From Mimachlamys varia (Eukaryota > Mollusca > Bivalvia > Pectinida > Pectinidae), in NCBI GenBank assembly GCA_947623455.1, contig OX392527.1, forward strand, positions 51,194,401-51,258,400: 64,000 nt of DNA. Reading direction: 5' to 3'. Shown here in pieces: positions 51,304-62,005 of this stretch (its first letter is position 1; the number at the start of each line of letters is the position of its first letter). The notes beneath the pieces are model-generated. The model was not told the origin of the DNA. It did no database searches and was given only the letters and a program-made list of their open reading frames with translations. Position numbers and translations under genes: made by a program.

Positions 51304-53130
51304 CTGAAAAGAAACAAACAAGAACTTATAATTGCTAATTGAGGTCTACATAGGTAAGGTATTGCCCGATTTCGGGAAAACAGAAAATTATTCAAAAGTG
51401 ATTCTAGTCAGAAAGAAAGGCAGAAAAAGAAATTATTCGAGACTTTGCAGTGTAACCTGTCTAAACCGGAAATCACTGGGACCAATGACAAGTTACACAG
51501 GTTTCTGGTTTGTAAGGGTAGGATACGGGACCAATTAAATGATAAGGCCGGAAAAGACCGGGATTAATTATCATGGGTCCGGTCAAGACAAGTTATACTG
51601 CATATGAAATTGGTCGCACCATCGTCGGAAACCCACGGTACACTTCTCTGACGTTTGCATCCCGTGGGCTAAAACGGAAAGAAACTTTCGTTTTTGTACT
51701 AAAATAGTAGCCAATCATATCGATAGTTTCATCTGTGACTACATACAGCCGGGACATCAAGCCGGGGTATCCCGTTTCATTTGTAGCACCGCCTGTCAAC
51801 AAAACCTGTCGATTGTGTTATAACTGTGTCGATTGTGATTAAAATATAAGGTCCTGCTATACGGGGATTGACATCGGCGTCATGCCCACATAAATATACT
51901 GGTTGTGGTCACGGTAAAATGATCTAACAGAGTGTCACGCGAAACGACCATTCTGATTGGTCAAAATCTCCGAATAAACTTCTATTCGGGGAAACGAAGG
52001 TTCACACCGATTCTGGCCCACGGGATGCAAACCCCAGATAAGTGTGCCATGGGTTTCCGACGATGTGGTCGCACAAGAGATCCAAAGATGTTTTACCTAA
52101 TTACCGAGACTTATTGTCTCCATGCCGTTGGCATAACGTCACCATATCCCCAGTCTTCACTGTCGGAATAAAGATGGATGTATGGGTTGTAATGTTCTTC
52201 CTCCTCCTCTATTTCATTATCTTCATTCTGTCCATCCTCTCCGATACCGGGAAGACGACAATGCGTCTCGTCACTTGTTTCGTTTGGTAGAACGATCTGA
52301 AATGATGAAATAAAGAAAAACACATTTACCGCTAAAACGAGAAAATTTGCTAAAATGGACTTCTTCATCGTTTGAATTAGTAGATTTTGAAAATATATGA
52401 TCAAGTATTAAAAAGATATATTGATACGTTATATAATAAAGTAGTAATTATTATAATTATATAATACTTATTTCATCCATGTAATACTTATTTTACCTTG
52501 TCATCCGTCAAGAAAGTGATCCATAAGTTTACGCCACTTGGTTTTATGCCCCGTAAAAATCCATACACATCGCTCGCCCATCCGTCAACTTCTAAAATCT
52601 TAATTGAAATAAAATTAAATAAAAATTGGAGTTTGTATCCCAACGAAATGATTTAACGCGATGGACATCTATAAACAGGAACATTCATTATTCAGTTACA
52701 CTTTATAATTATTATAAAAAGTGAGAGAACAAAATGTTGGACTTATGATCGACATTGCGGACAGTGTCAACCTTGAAGCAATGAAATCATCTCTCAACAC
52801 TCACAAACTGTAAATGTTACCGTATTTTTCTCTTTAAAAAAAATAACAGAACAAAAAAAATATAAGTTTAATTTTTTTTAGCAAACCAATCTCCCTGACG
52901 CCTCTGTATAATGTTCAAAATATTGAACGTATCGGAGTATATTATTGATGTTGATGACATTGCATCCAAAAATATTATCGCCAACTTATACGTCAGGAAA
53001 AAATGTCTTCTTTAATTCTTGAATAAACTGAAATAAATATGACACAAAAAAAGTCCATTAAAAGAACTTAAAATCCTTTCAATTAATACATTACCTGGTT
53101 GTTATTGTTATTATCAGTATTATAAAGCAT
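51187..53130 (-). CDS. Probable small multi-exon gene, product not recognised
   Basis: Proposed exons, transcript order: 53130-53095 (MLYNTDNNNNNQ, donor CAG/gtaatg), 52598-52497 (ILEVDGWASDVYGFLRGIKP and on to LTDDK, donor AAG/gtaaaa), 52296-about 52138 (IVLPNETSDETHCRLPG, then an acidic EIEEEEE run), 51303-51187 (FPNPRLSHISVCRIPLTARG to GVL, stop). The first two junctions are clean and in phase 0. The third-to-fourth join is unresolved: a strong donor at 52142 shifts the frame, a weaker one at 52137 keeps it, and reading on gives a stop at 52111. Alternatively exon 3 could start at an upstream ATG that reads like a signal peptide, but that part overlaps the polypyrimidine tract. The 446-bp palindromic MITE at 51,620 ends inside the last intron. 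No family was recognised. Confidence 0.45.
51620..52065. mobile_element. 446-bp TIR element, longer relative of the palindromic MITEs
   Basis: Begins CATCGTCGGAAACCCACGGT and ends with the inverse of it (right end more diverged); the TIRs run about 50 bp to gatgcaaac / ttgcatccc. The 9-bp duplication TGGTCGCAC is perfect (51611-51619, 52066-52074). The interior has no long ORF. It occupies the last proposed intron of the 51-53 kb gene. Confidence 0.87.
52111..52296 (-). CDS. Acidic exon 3 of the unrecognised gene (end uncertain)
   Basis: Follows a catcatttcag acceptor. It encodes IVLPNETSDETHCRLPGIGE, then a Glu/Asp-rich stretch and HLYSDSEDWGYGDVMPTAW before a TAA at 52111-52113. If the donor inside it is used, the coding part ends at 52138 or 52143 instead. 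Confidence 0.4.
   Translation of the reverse strand: MVLPNETSDETHCRLPGIGEDGQNEDNEIEEEEEHYNPYIHLYSDSEDWGYGDVMPTAWRQ
52497..52598 (-). CDS. Exon 2 of the unrecognised gene at 51-53 kb
   Basis: An exactly 34-codon block between a caattaag acceptor and an AAG/gtaaaa donor, open in one frame and protein-like (two Trp, balanced composition: EVDGWASDVYGFLRGIKPSG). It joins in phase 0 to the neighbouring proposed exons. Confidence 0.5.
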
Positions 53131-53789
53131 TCTCTGGTTTTCTCTGTGAATACTCTTGCCGTTGTTTTAGCAAGACGTCTGTGTTGTGAAGGAAATATCA
53201 ACAAAGGACGTTACGTCATATAATTGTTGTGCAGAGTAACGTCCCTTTATAGATTATGACGCGTAGTTACATTGCCAATAAAGCGTGTCTCAGCAATCTG
53301 ATTAAAATACAGATCCTTGTTCTCACTTCGTTTTACAAGGATCTGACAACATAAGAGGTCACGTTCAGATGACCTCTTTTTAACACTAAAATAATTTTCC
53401 AATGATCTGTGATCATCTTGCAGCAAGCCATTTCGTCACATTATTCCGCATCAACTTTTTTGGTGACGAGTGACTTAACGGACAAATGCGATTATGCAAG
53501 CTTTGTCGCCTCAAAATTTCACTGTCAAGATTACGAAAGTAGTAATTTGATTGGCTAATGCAAAGGGTCATCGGGACATGACCCCCTATGGGATTTTATC
53601 GGATCTTAACGCAGCAGAGAGGAGTTTACGGAACGGCACGGAGATCAAGATATGATTTTAATCAGATCGGTGTCTCAGTAAATTATTTTAACGTAACTCC
53701 CTCCATTTATAGCGAACGTTTTAATGTACATATGGTTACCACTATCAATACTTTTAAATTATTATGTAATACATTATTCATACAGAAGA

Positions 53790-54060
53790 TAAAAAGTGCT
53801 TGAATTTAGGGTCAGTGCTGGAAACTGGGGAGTCAGTGCTGGAAGTTGCTCACAAATGCTTGAAAAGTGCTTGAATTCATACTTACTAGATGTAAACATG
53901 CATTTTTTTCAGATTTATATTAAGGAAATGTCTGATAAACATCACGAAACTTTTTTAAAAGATTAATGCTGTCGATTATACCCCTTTTCATGCAAGTTTC
54001 GTCGAAAAAAATGCATCTTGAAAATTGAGAAAAAGGGCTTGAAAAGTGCTTGAATTTTTA
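53790..54060. repeat. Interspersed sequence with gtgcttgaat words
   Basis: aaaaagtgcttgaatttagg, gtcagtgctggaaactgggg, cttgaaaagtgcttgaattc and again at 54,035-54,055: internally repetitive, no ORF. Confidence 0.5.
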
Positions 54061-54274
54061 CAAGAAAAATCTGTATGAATCATGTAATATGCCTTCCTAG
54101 AATGGTTTTTTAATGAAATAAATCCATAATGTTTGTAACATTCTATATTTTTTTAATATTCACTACATGACACTAAGACGCCGTATTACATGAGTACCAT
54201 AGCAACCCAATAGGAGGTGACGAACTATTTATAATTTAGACTCTCCAGACACTCAGATGGTAAATGTTGGTAAG

Positions 54275-55690
54275 ATGCAAAGGTGGGGTCTTATCCAGCA
54301 AGCGTCGGATTTGGACTAGGGTCAATATCTGCAAGTGTCTGGTGTTGGACTAGGGTCAATGTCTTATCATGCAAGTGTCTATAGATTTGGACTAGGGTCA
54401 ATGTCTTTCTTTGTAAGTGTCTAGATTTGGACTAGGGTCAGTGTCTTTCTTAAGACTTTGTAAGTGTCTAGATTTGGACTAGATTCAGTGTCTTTCTTAA
54501 GACTTTGTAAGGGTCTAGATTTGGACTAGGGTCAGTGTCTTTCTTTGTAAGTGTCTAGATTTGGACTAGGGTCAGTGTCTTTCTTTGTAAGTGTCTAGAT
54601 TTGGACTAGGGTCAGTGTCTTTCTTAAGACTTTGTAAGTGTCTAGATTTGGACAAGGGTCAATGTCTTTCTTTGCAAGTGTCTAGATTTGGACTAGGGTC
54701 AGTGTCTTTCTTAAGACTTTGTAAGTGTCTAGATTTGGACTAGGGTCAGTGTCTTTCTTTGTAAGTGTCTAGATTTGGACTAGGGTCAGTGTCTTTCTTA
54801 AGACTTTGTAAGTGTCTAGATTTGGACTAGGGTCAATGTCTTTCTTTGCAAGTGTCTAGATTTGGACTAGGGTCAGTGTCTTTCTTAAGACTTTGTAAGT
54901 GTCTAGATTTGGACTAGGGTCAATGTCTTTCTTTACAAGTGTCTAGATTTGGACTAGGGTCAGTGTCTTTCTTAAGACTTTGTAAGTGTCTAGATTTGGA
55001 CTAGGTTCAGTGTCTTTCTTAAGACTTTGTAAGGGTCTAGATTTGGACTAGGGTCAGTGTCTTTCTTTGTAAGTGTCTAGATTTGGACTAGGGTCAGTGT
55101 CTTTCTTTGTAAGTGTCTAGATTTGGACTAGGGTCAGTGTCTTTCTTAAGACTTTGTAAGTGTCTAGATTTGGACTAGGGTCAATGTCTTTCTTTACAAG
55201 TGTCTAGATTTGGACTAGGGTCAGTGTCTTTCTTAAGACTTTGTAAGTGTCTAGATTTGGACTAGGGTCAATGTCTTTCTTTACAAGTGTCTAGATTTGG
55301 ACTAGGGTCAGTGTCTTTCTTAAGACTTTGTAAGTGTCTAGATTTGGACTAGGTTCAGTGTCTTTCTTAAGACTTTGTAAGGGTCTAGATTTGGACTAGG
55401 GTCAGTGTCTTTCTTTGTAAGTGTCTAGATTTGGACTAGGGTCAGTGTCTTTCTTTGTAAGTGTCTAGATTTGGACTAGGGTCAGTGTCTTTCTTAAGAC
55501 TTTGTAAGTGTCTAGATTTGGACAAGGGTCAATGTCTTTCTTTGCAAGTGTCTAGATTTGGACTAGGGTCAGTGTCTTTCTTAAGACTTTGCAAGTGTCT
55601 AGATTTGGACTTGGGTCAGTGTCTTTCTTAAGACTTTGCAAGTGTCTAGATTTGGACTTGGGTCAGTGTCTTTCTTTGTAAGCGTCAGGC
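54275..55690 (+). repeat. 40/47-bp tandem array with higher-order structure
   Basis: The unit is GTAAGTGTCTAGATTTGGAC followed by TAGGGTCAGTGTCTTTCTT, ending either in T (40 bp) or in AAGACTTT (47 bp). There are about 30 units. The order of long and short units and of rare variants (AGGTTCAG near 55001 and 55351) repeats, so multi-unit blocks were duplicated. The edges (54,240-54,420 and 55,680-55,900) hold diverged versions (tctggtgttggactagggtcaat). No gene overlaps. Confidence 0.95.
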
Positions 55691-56400
55691 GTTAAAATAG
55701 GGTCAATATCTCATAATTACCATACAAGCGTCTCACTCTGGATTTGGACTAGTGTTAATATCTGACCCTGCAAGCGTCCAGTGCTATATTACTAAGGTTA
55801 ATAGTTTACACTGCAACCCAGAATCGGAATAGGGTCAAAGTTTTACTTTGCAACACCCGGTGTTATACTAGGGCTAATATCTTGCCCTACAAGTTTCCGG
55901 GCTAGATTTGATTGTCTATGGGAATCAATTTGGCTGCAGCCACTTTACCATAACATACACCACCGGTTACTTCATGAATGTATAAATGACAGACTTTTCA
56001 GAATTTCGAAGAAGTTTATATGTTTTTAATTTAATGTGTTCATTCCCGACAGGAGCTTGGCAATACACTCTTGGACCATGTCATGACAAATTTCAAGGTA
56101 CGCCACTATAGCCACTCAGGGAGTGAGGTTTAAAAACAATCTGATAAATCGCTGGACTGGTACCTAAGTTACAGAAAGGCAACGCATAACGTCATAGCAG
56201 CCCAGCATTATACTTACATCAAGCCGCGTTAACATACACGTTTCGGGTAAAGTTTCTCCAAAAATCGATGCATGGCCGGGTTGACAAGCTTCTTACAATA
56301 TGCAATGTTTCCAAGACATTTTTATGCATTAAAGATTAGGTTAGCGAAAGGCCTGGTTTAGCTACTTTAAACTCTTTTTTTTATTTCTACTTTATAGGCA

Positions 56401-56632
56401 ACTTCGCCTGCGTGATATGATGAAAGGGACTGTGGCGTCGAAAATGCGCAATAATCGATATTCCAAGAGATGCTTCGAAATGGACCCCAAAGATGTTCAG
56501 AGAAATGTAGACCGCCGCGTTCACAAACTTATGAAACCCATAAAATGTGTGGACTCCCACATACATATTATATATACATTGTATACTATTATTGTAACGT
56601 GCCCCTGTGGCCAAGAGGTGTTCTATGCTTTT
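56401..56632 (+). other. Possible coding exon, unrecognised
   Basis: An acceptor-like ctactttatag precedes an open frame QLRLRDMMKGTVASKMRNNR, YSKRCFEMDPKDVQRNVDRR and VHKLMKPIK, then a less protein-like tail and TGA. Base composition is higher in GC than the flanks. A candidate upstream exon at 56054-56097 (donor AAG/gtacgc) does not join in the needed phase, so the model is incomplete. Confidence 0.3.
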
Positions 56633-56653
56633 TGAACCAATGAGCCGTTTAAA

Positions 56654-56908
56654 ATGGCTTCAGGTAATGAAAAACTTGAATTAGATATTATTTCGACGAT
56701 GCTGACATGGGATAATCTTGAATACGGAAATAGCTTCAAGTCCATACTTTATTCTCATTTTTGGCGTTTCACGTCTGAATTAGAACCTCAGAATTGTCAA
56801 CGATGTACTTCAGATAGCCTGTTCCTGTTTAAGAATCTAGTGTTGTGTTTCCACTCGGGTGGCCATTCATTTGACCAAGACGCTTGTAACTTTTTATTAC
56901 TAGTATAA
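56654..56908 (+). other. 84-codon ORF, unrecognised
   Basis: MASGNEKLELDIISTMLTWD, then NLEYGNSFKSILYSHFWRFT... to NFLLLV and stop. It starts 19 bp after the previous ORF's stop in another frame. The ATGGCTTCAG/gtaatg at its start could equally be a short first exon with a donor. No motif or family was recognised. Confidence 0.25.
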
Positions 56909-57029
56909 TCGTGTAGACGTCATGTTGTGTATGTACAATGGTATTCCGAAGGGTTCCGACTCTGATCCGCTAAATATTTGGACTGCAGGCGGGATATGCA
57001 CCGGCCGCCTGCTAATATAACTGTCAACT

Positions 57030-57421
57030 GACCATACCTCAAGGTCACCGGGTCAAAGTTCAAGGTCATATTTCATATTCATTAAATGCTTGACATTTTG
57101 AAAGAAATTTGTTCAGAATAAACAAAGATTTCAACTGACCAAAGCACAGGGCAAAGGTCAAGGTCAAATTAACATTTATTAACTGCTTATCATTTTGTTT
57201 TGGCATTATGAAGGAAAGTTGGTCGAGAAAAAAAATTTATAAACTGACCATATATTGTAGCTACCAAACTTTACCAATATTGTTAACAGTAACACAATGT
57301 CAAATAAATAAGAACAAGAACATTTCTTAATTTTTATTCTTGCACACCAAACCTAGCAAATATACAGATTTGCTTTTAAGGGGAGACTTATGGTTTTTTT
57401 CACTAAGAAAGGTTTCTAGTT
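57030..57421. repeat. Interspersed repeat, second copy
   Basis: gcaaaggtcaaggtcaaatt, ttatgaaggaaagttggtcg and the end aaggggagacttatgg...tttctagtt align to 49,540-49,865. Confidence 0.75.
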
Positions 57422-59930
57422 GACACCGCCCTCGACTCTGATCAACTTTGCTTCATAATGTCATAACAAAAATGTTTAACAGTGAAGAAGTGTAAGTATT
57501 TGATTTTGAACTTTGATCAGTTGACCTTGTTTAAAAATGTAAAATATGACATTGAACTTTGATCCATTAACCTGAAGATATTTGGTCAGTAACACTTTTG
57601 TTACATGCAATAAGACATTGACATCAGATCTGGCATCACCTCGGCATACTCCTTTGAATGCTTGAAAATTAGCACAAATTTGACTTGTGACCTTGAGATC
57701 AAGGTCAAAATGACCTAATGACAGTTGCAGGAATACTGTTTCAGGGTTGCATGGACTAATAGCAAATGTGCATTCATGTCTTTATATGAAGAAATTTTAT
57801 ATTTGATTAAAGGGTGAGGTTCTCAAACAATTCTAATTCAATTAGTGGTATCAGCCCTTCCTCAATTAGTTTTGAATCCATTTTACCAGGGATGTTACCA
57901 GTGAAATGGGATTGGTATCAAGTGCACAGTTCTAGAGAGGAAGACGTTTATGGCGATATTGCCAAATTGCTCCTTTTAGCTCAGACCTAACCCCCGGGGG
58001 TTAGCCCTACCATTTGCACCATTTTGAATTCCCACTAACCAAGAATACTGGATTAAATTCCAATTAGTGGTTTTGAAGAAGAAGTTGTTTGAAGAAATTG
58101 TTATGTATAGATGACGGACGCCACAGTATGGTTAAGACCATGACATATGGTACTGGCACTAGTACAAATATCTATATAATATATGGTCACTTGCCTGACT
58201 GTGGGTTTTCTCCACATACTCCAGTATCCTCCCACAATAATGCCCCTGTTTTCTAATATCAGTTGCTAACAAGAGTGATTGATATGATTTGAATATCTTG
58301 TTTCAAAATTGTTGTAAAGTGAATAAAGTTTGTAAACATAAATATGTACAAATAGGCTGGCTGGTTATGATGTTATGTGATATCGATGTGATATGAAGTT
58401 TTAGAAAATCTGTCTGAAAAATAATTTCAAATATCATGTACACATTTTGTACTATAATCTTGACCTACACTTGAGATATTGATATAAAGAATTATTGTGT
58501 GAAAGACATAGCAAAATAATAATTAACGGAGCAAAATAATGATTAAGGAAGCTGCAGACAAGACAAATATTTGGAAGTCTGACAAATGCTTCACCAGATG
58601 TCTGAACACAAAACAAACACGGGTATATATCAAAGAGATACATTTTCATGTCAAACAAAAGCATCTCAACACCTTACTTAAATAAAACCTGCATGGTTTA
58701 ACCAGAACATTACACAAGTTTTGAGCATGTTAAAATGTTTGGAATCTTATTTTTCCACAAGATCAGATTCTTAAAGAATCTCAAGCATTCTGAAATATAG
58801 AATTAAAATATCTGGCTAAACTGAAAGGATTTAGAGTACGGTTTTACCTGGTCTAATCATTGCCTTTTATTTCAGTTAATATCATCAGGTAAACCAAGAT
58901 AGGAAATAATTCAACCAAATGAAAACAAAACACACATCATCTTAACAAAAAATTCTTGTTCTTTCAATCATTTTCCTTGGATATTTGTTTTAAATACCTG
59001 AAAAAAACCTTATTGGTATTATTTACTTACTCATTACCAAATATTCATTTCACTGGAATTTTTAAAAAATTATAACTAAACTCTGTATAAATCATATAAT
59101 TTATGTTACCAACTGTACTGAGCAAATTTTAAGTTTTCGTAAAGGAGCATTTTAAAATTATAAACTTTACTCTGTATCAATCAAATAATTTTTATTATGG
59201 TACTTACTGTACTGAACATGAATAAAATTTTAAGTTTTCGTAAATATTTGGCATGTGGGTGGAGGTGGAACAGGTCAAAGTGTGTAACTGTGTATAACTT
59301 CTATAGCTCGAAGACCCTGTTTGATTCAAAGTACTTTGAACATCACACTATATATTCAAACTTACTTTTAGCTAGTAAATTCGAAAAACTCTCAAGTTTT
59401 TTCCAACCGTTCTACCGACTTCCAGATAAAATGGTTCAACTGTACATTGCATATGTGAGTATCACTATACTCAAATGTTTTGTACTTAACACAAATCACA
59501 ATCATGAGAATAATTTCTGTTTCGTTTCTTTAGACATCACAAGTTATCAGATACAAGTTGACCCCAATAATACACATCATTTTAATGGCTAACTTGTATA
59601 TTCAATGGTACATTAAAATCCCTATAAAGTCTGATCACAATATAGCTCATTAATTATTTCCTTACATGAATTAATAAACTAAAGGAAATACTTTCAACAA
59701 TGACTGTATTGCACAAATGTTGATGAAGACAAAAAGCTCTATCAAAATCAAAACTGTTCATAAGGATACAAGATGCTGAAATTCTGCCCGATGGTGTAGA
59801 ATTTGCAAAGAACTACACTGACAATACAACACTACACATAGTAAAATTTCTAGATAACATCATAAAATAAATTTCCTGGCAAGGCCATATATAATACACT
59901 TATAATACAAGCAACACCTATATGTTTTCA
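57422..59930. other. Non-coding apart from a SINE tail
   Basis: 57,422-58,140 has AGGTCA-type repeat sequence (gacttgtgaccttgagatca). The 131-codon plus ORF at 59,197 is AT-driven with no domain. Nothing else seen. Confidence 0.5.
58180..58345 (+). mobile_element. SINE tail fragment
   Basis: gtcacttgcctgactgtggg, ttttctccacatactccagt, atcctcccacaataatgccc and the tail attgttgtaaagtgaataaa match the 3' part of the 17.1 and 41.7 kb SINEs; the tRNA head is missing. Confidence 0.7.
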
Positions 59931-59931
59931 A

Positions 59932-60725
59932 TGGTGAGATTTGGTAGTTGACACCTAACGGTATGTGAGTTTTATAGTAACAGCTAAGCCCAGTAACCCC
60001 CTCCTAACATACCCCCTCACCCCCTAACATATCCCCTCACCCCCTAACATACCCCCTACCCTACCCCCATTATTTGTGTTTTCAGTGGTGAGATTTGGTA
60101 GGAGACAGTATGTGAGTTTTATAGTGACAGCTAAGTCTGCCCCCCCCCATCCCCCTAACATACCCCCCTACCCTACCCCCGTTATTTGTGTTTTCAGTGG
60201 TGAGATTTGATAGGTCGACAGTATATGAGTTTTATAGTGACAGTTTCGCCAGGTCACCCACCCCTTATAGTCCCCTACCCTACCCCCTCACCCCCTAACA
60301 TACCCCCTAAAATACCCCCCTACCCTACCCACATTATTTGTTTCTTTCAGTGGTGAGATTTGGTAGTAGACAGTATGTGAGTTTTATAGTGACAGCTAAG
60401 CCCAGTCACCCCCTACTAAAATACCCACTCACCCCCTAACATACCCCCCTACCCTACCCCCGTTATATGTGTTTTCAGTGGTGAGATTTGATAGTTCGAC
60501 AGTATATGAGTTTTATAGTGACAGCTTAGCCCGGTCCCCCACCCCCTTATAGTCCCCTACCCTACCCCCTCACCCCCTAACATACCCCCCTTCCCTATAC
60601 CCCCGTTATTTGTGTTTTCAGTGGTGAGATTTGGTAGTAGACAGCATGTGAGTTTTATAGTGACAGCTAAGTCTGCCCCCCCCCCCTCACCCCCTACCCT
60701 ACCCCCAGTTATTTGTTTTTTTCAG
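59932..60725 (-). repeat. 104-154 bp minisatellite of the 3' gene's terminal exon end plus G-rich flank
   Basis: The motif tggtgagattt...gacagctaag starts at 59932, 60086, 60198, 60351, 60479, 60622 and, in the real exon, 60726. Each unit holds about 60 bp matching the C-terminal codons and stop on the minus strand, then a C-rich (plus) / G-rich (minus) stretch of variable length. The left-most unit is the most diverged. On the transcript strand the spacer has runs of 3-6 G separated by TA or TATGTTA. Confidence 0.9.
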
Positions 60726-60905
60726 TGGTGAGATTTGGTAGTAGACAGTATGTGAGTTTTATAGTGACAGCTGAGCCCGGTCATCCAGAACTTCAGCAGC
60801 TGTTTGTCCTCCTCCTGAGCACCGACCACTTGTAGGAGTTTCTTGGTATCCTCTTCAGACCTACTACCTCCTGCTTTTGTGAACTTGAATAAAACCTTCA
60901 CTTTA
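60722..60905 (-). CDS. Last coding exon of an unrecognised gene
   Basis: After acceptor ctgtttcag the exon reads [59 protein letters not shown] and HH, then TGA. It joins in phase 2 to the exon at 61698-61800. The last roughly 18 codons and the stop lie in a unit that recurs six more times downstream (59,932-60,725), so the C-terminus may have been supplied by, or have seeded, that minisatellite. The sequence is helical and charged; I do not recognise the family. Confidence 0.7.
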
Positions 60906-61697
60906 CTGAAACAGAACAAAATATTGAAATTACATTACGTCCTGTTCATATGTCTAGGTTCACATCTTACGTCCTGTTCATATGTCTAGGTTCACATCTT
61001 ATATAAGTTTTTAAATTTGTTTTCTGAATATTTGATGAATTTGTTTTATTTTCAATTTTGATTCAGTAATAATTGAACAGCTGACAGAGCAAACTTAAAG
61101 GGTTATACGAGAGAAAGTTTCTTTGGACATTTTTCTCAAAATATTGATATTTCTGCTTAAAATCAACTACCTAAGGAACATTAAAGAATGATGATTTTAC
61201 CTGAACTATAAAAGTTGTGTAATTAATAGATAGAGCGTGTGATCTGTTCAACTAATATTGACTGATTTCAACAAAAAATATTTGACTTAAGGATGTATGC
61301 TACTTAGAATATCAAAACATTTTTGTTACCAACTCTGTATAAAATTTGAAAACTTAACTGTCATAAAAAAATATAGAGCAACATTCCATAACAGAATAAT
61401 TACAAATTGAAGGTTATTCAAATTATGTGTACCTCAAACACAGTCTTATCGTATTCAAAAGCTTTTGTTTGCAAGTTTGCATTTTCTATGAAAAACTTTT
61501 CATCATTCAAAGGTTATACATATGTTAATCATCTGAATAGCTAAACTACAACAGCAATCATTTTCCCATGCATGATAATGTTAAATTCATTCTAAAATCC
61601 TCAATTTTAGTTTTGAATAGTAATATCGTTATATGCTTGTAATGCAATTAAGATATTAGCTAATCAGTAATTTAACAACACACAATTTAGTACTCAC

Positions 61698-61800
61698 TTC
61701 ATCCATTCCTCCTTGAGACAGATTAGATACTGTTCTAGAACTTCCTGTGTGAGATTTTCATTTTTCAAAGCCATCTCCATTTTTGTCAGAACAGCAGGTC
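61698..61800 (-). CDS. Penultimate coding exon of the unrecognised 3' gene
   Basis: Between acceptor tttctttcag and donor AA/gtgagtac, 103 nt encode PAVLTKMEMALKNENLTQEV, LEQYLICLKEEWM and part of Asn. The phase (two bases in, two bases out) matches the last exon. Earlier exons lie beyond the 33-bp array and outside the window. Confidence 0.75.
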
Positions 61801-62005
61801 CTGAAAGAAATATAAACACTATCTGACATACATCCCTATGTCAACACACAAAAACAAAATCTGAACTCTGCCATAGTAAAATACAACAGTGAACTCATAC
61901 ACCTTTGAATACACATTTAATGTCTTCCATTTCAACGGTTACAAATTTCAGGAGTGAATGAGTGCTATAACAAAGAAAAGAAGTAATAACCCTATCCTCA
62001 ATCAC

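Noticed and set aside
52111..52404. Single-exon secreted protein starting at an upstream ATG with a signal-peptide-like N-terminus
   Set aside because: The hydrophobic part coincides with a polypyrimidine tract and AG acceptor, and a phase-compatible exon lies upstream at 52497-52598. Kept as an alternative only.
59197..59592. 131-codon plus-strand ORF
   Set aside because: Composition follows the AT-rich flank, no domain, no splice context; treated as chance.
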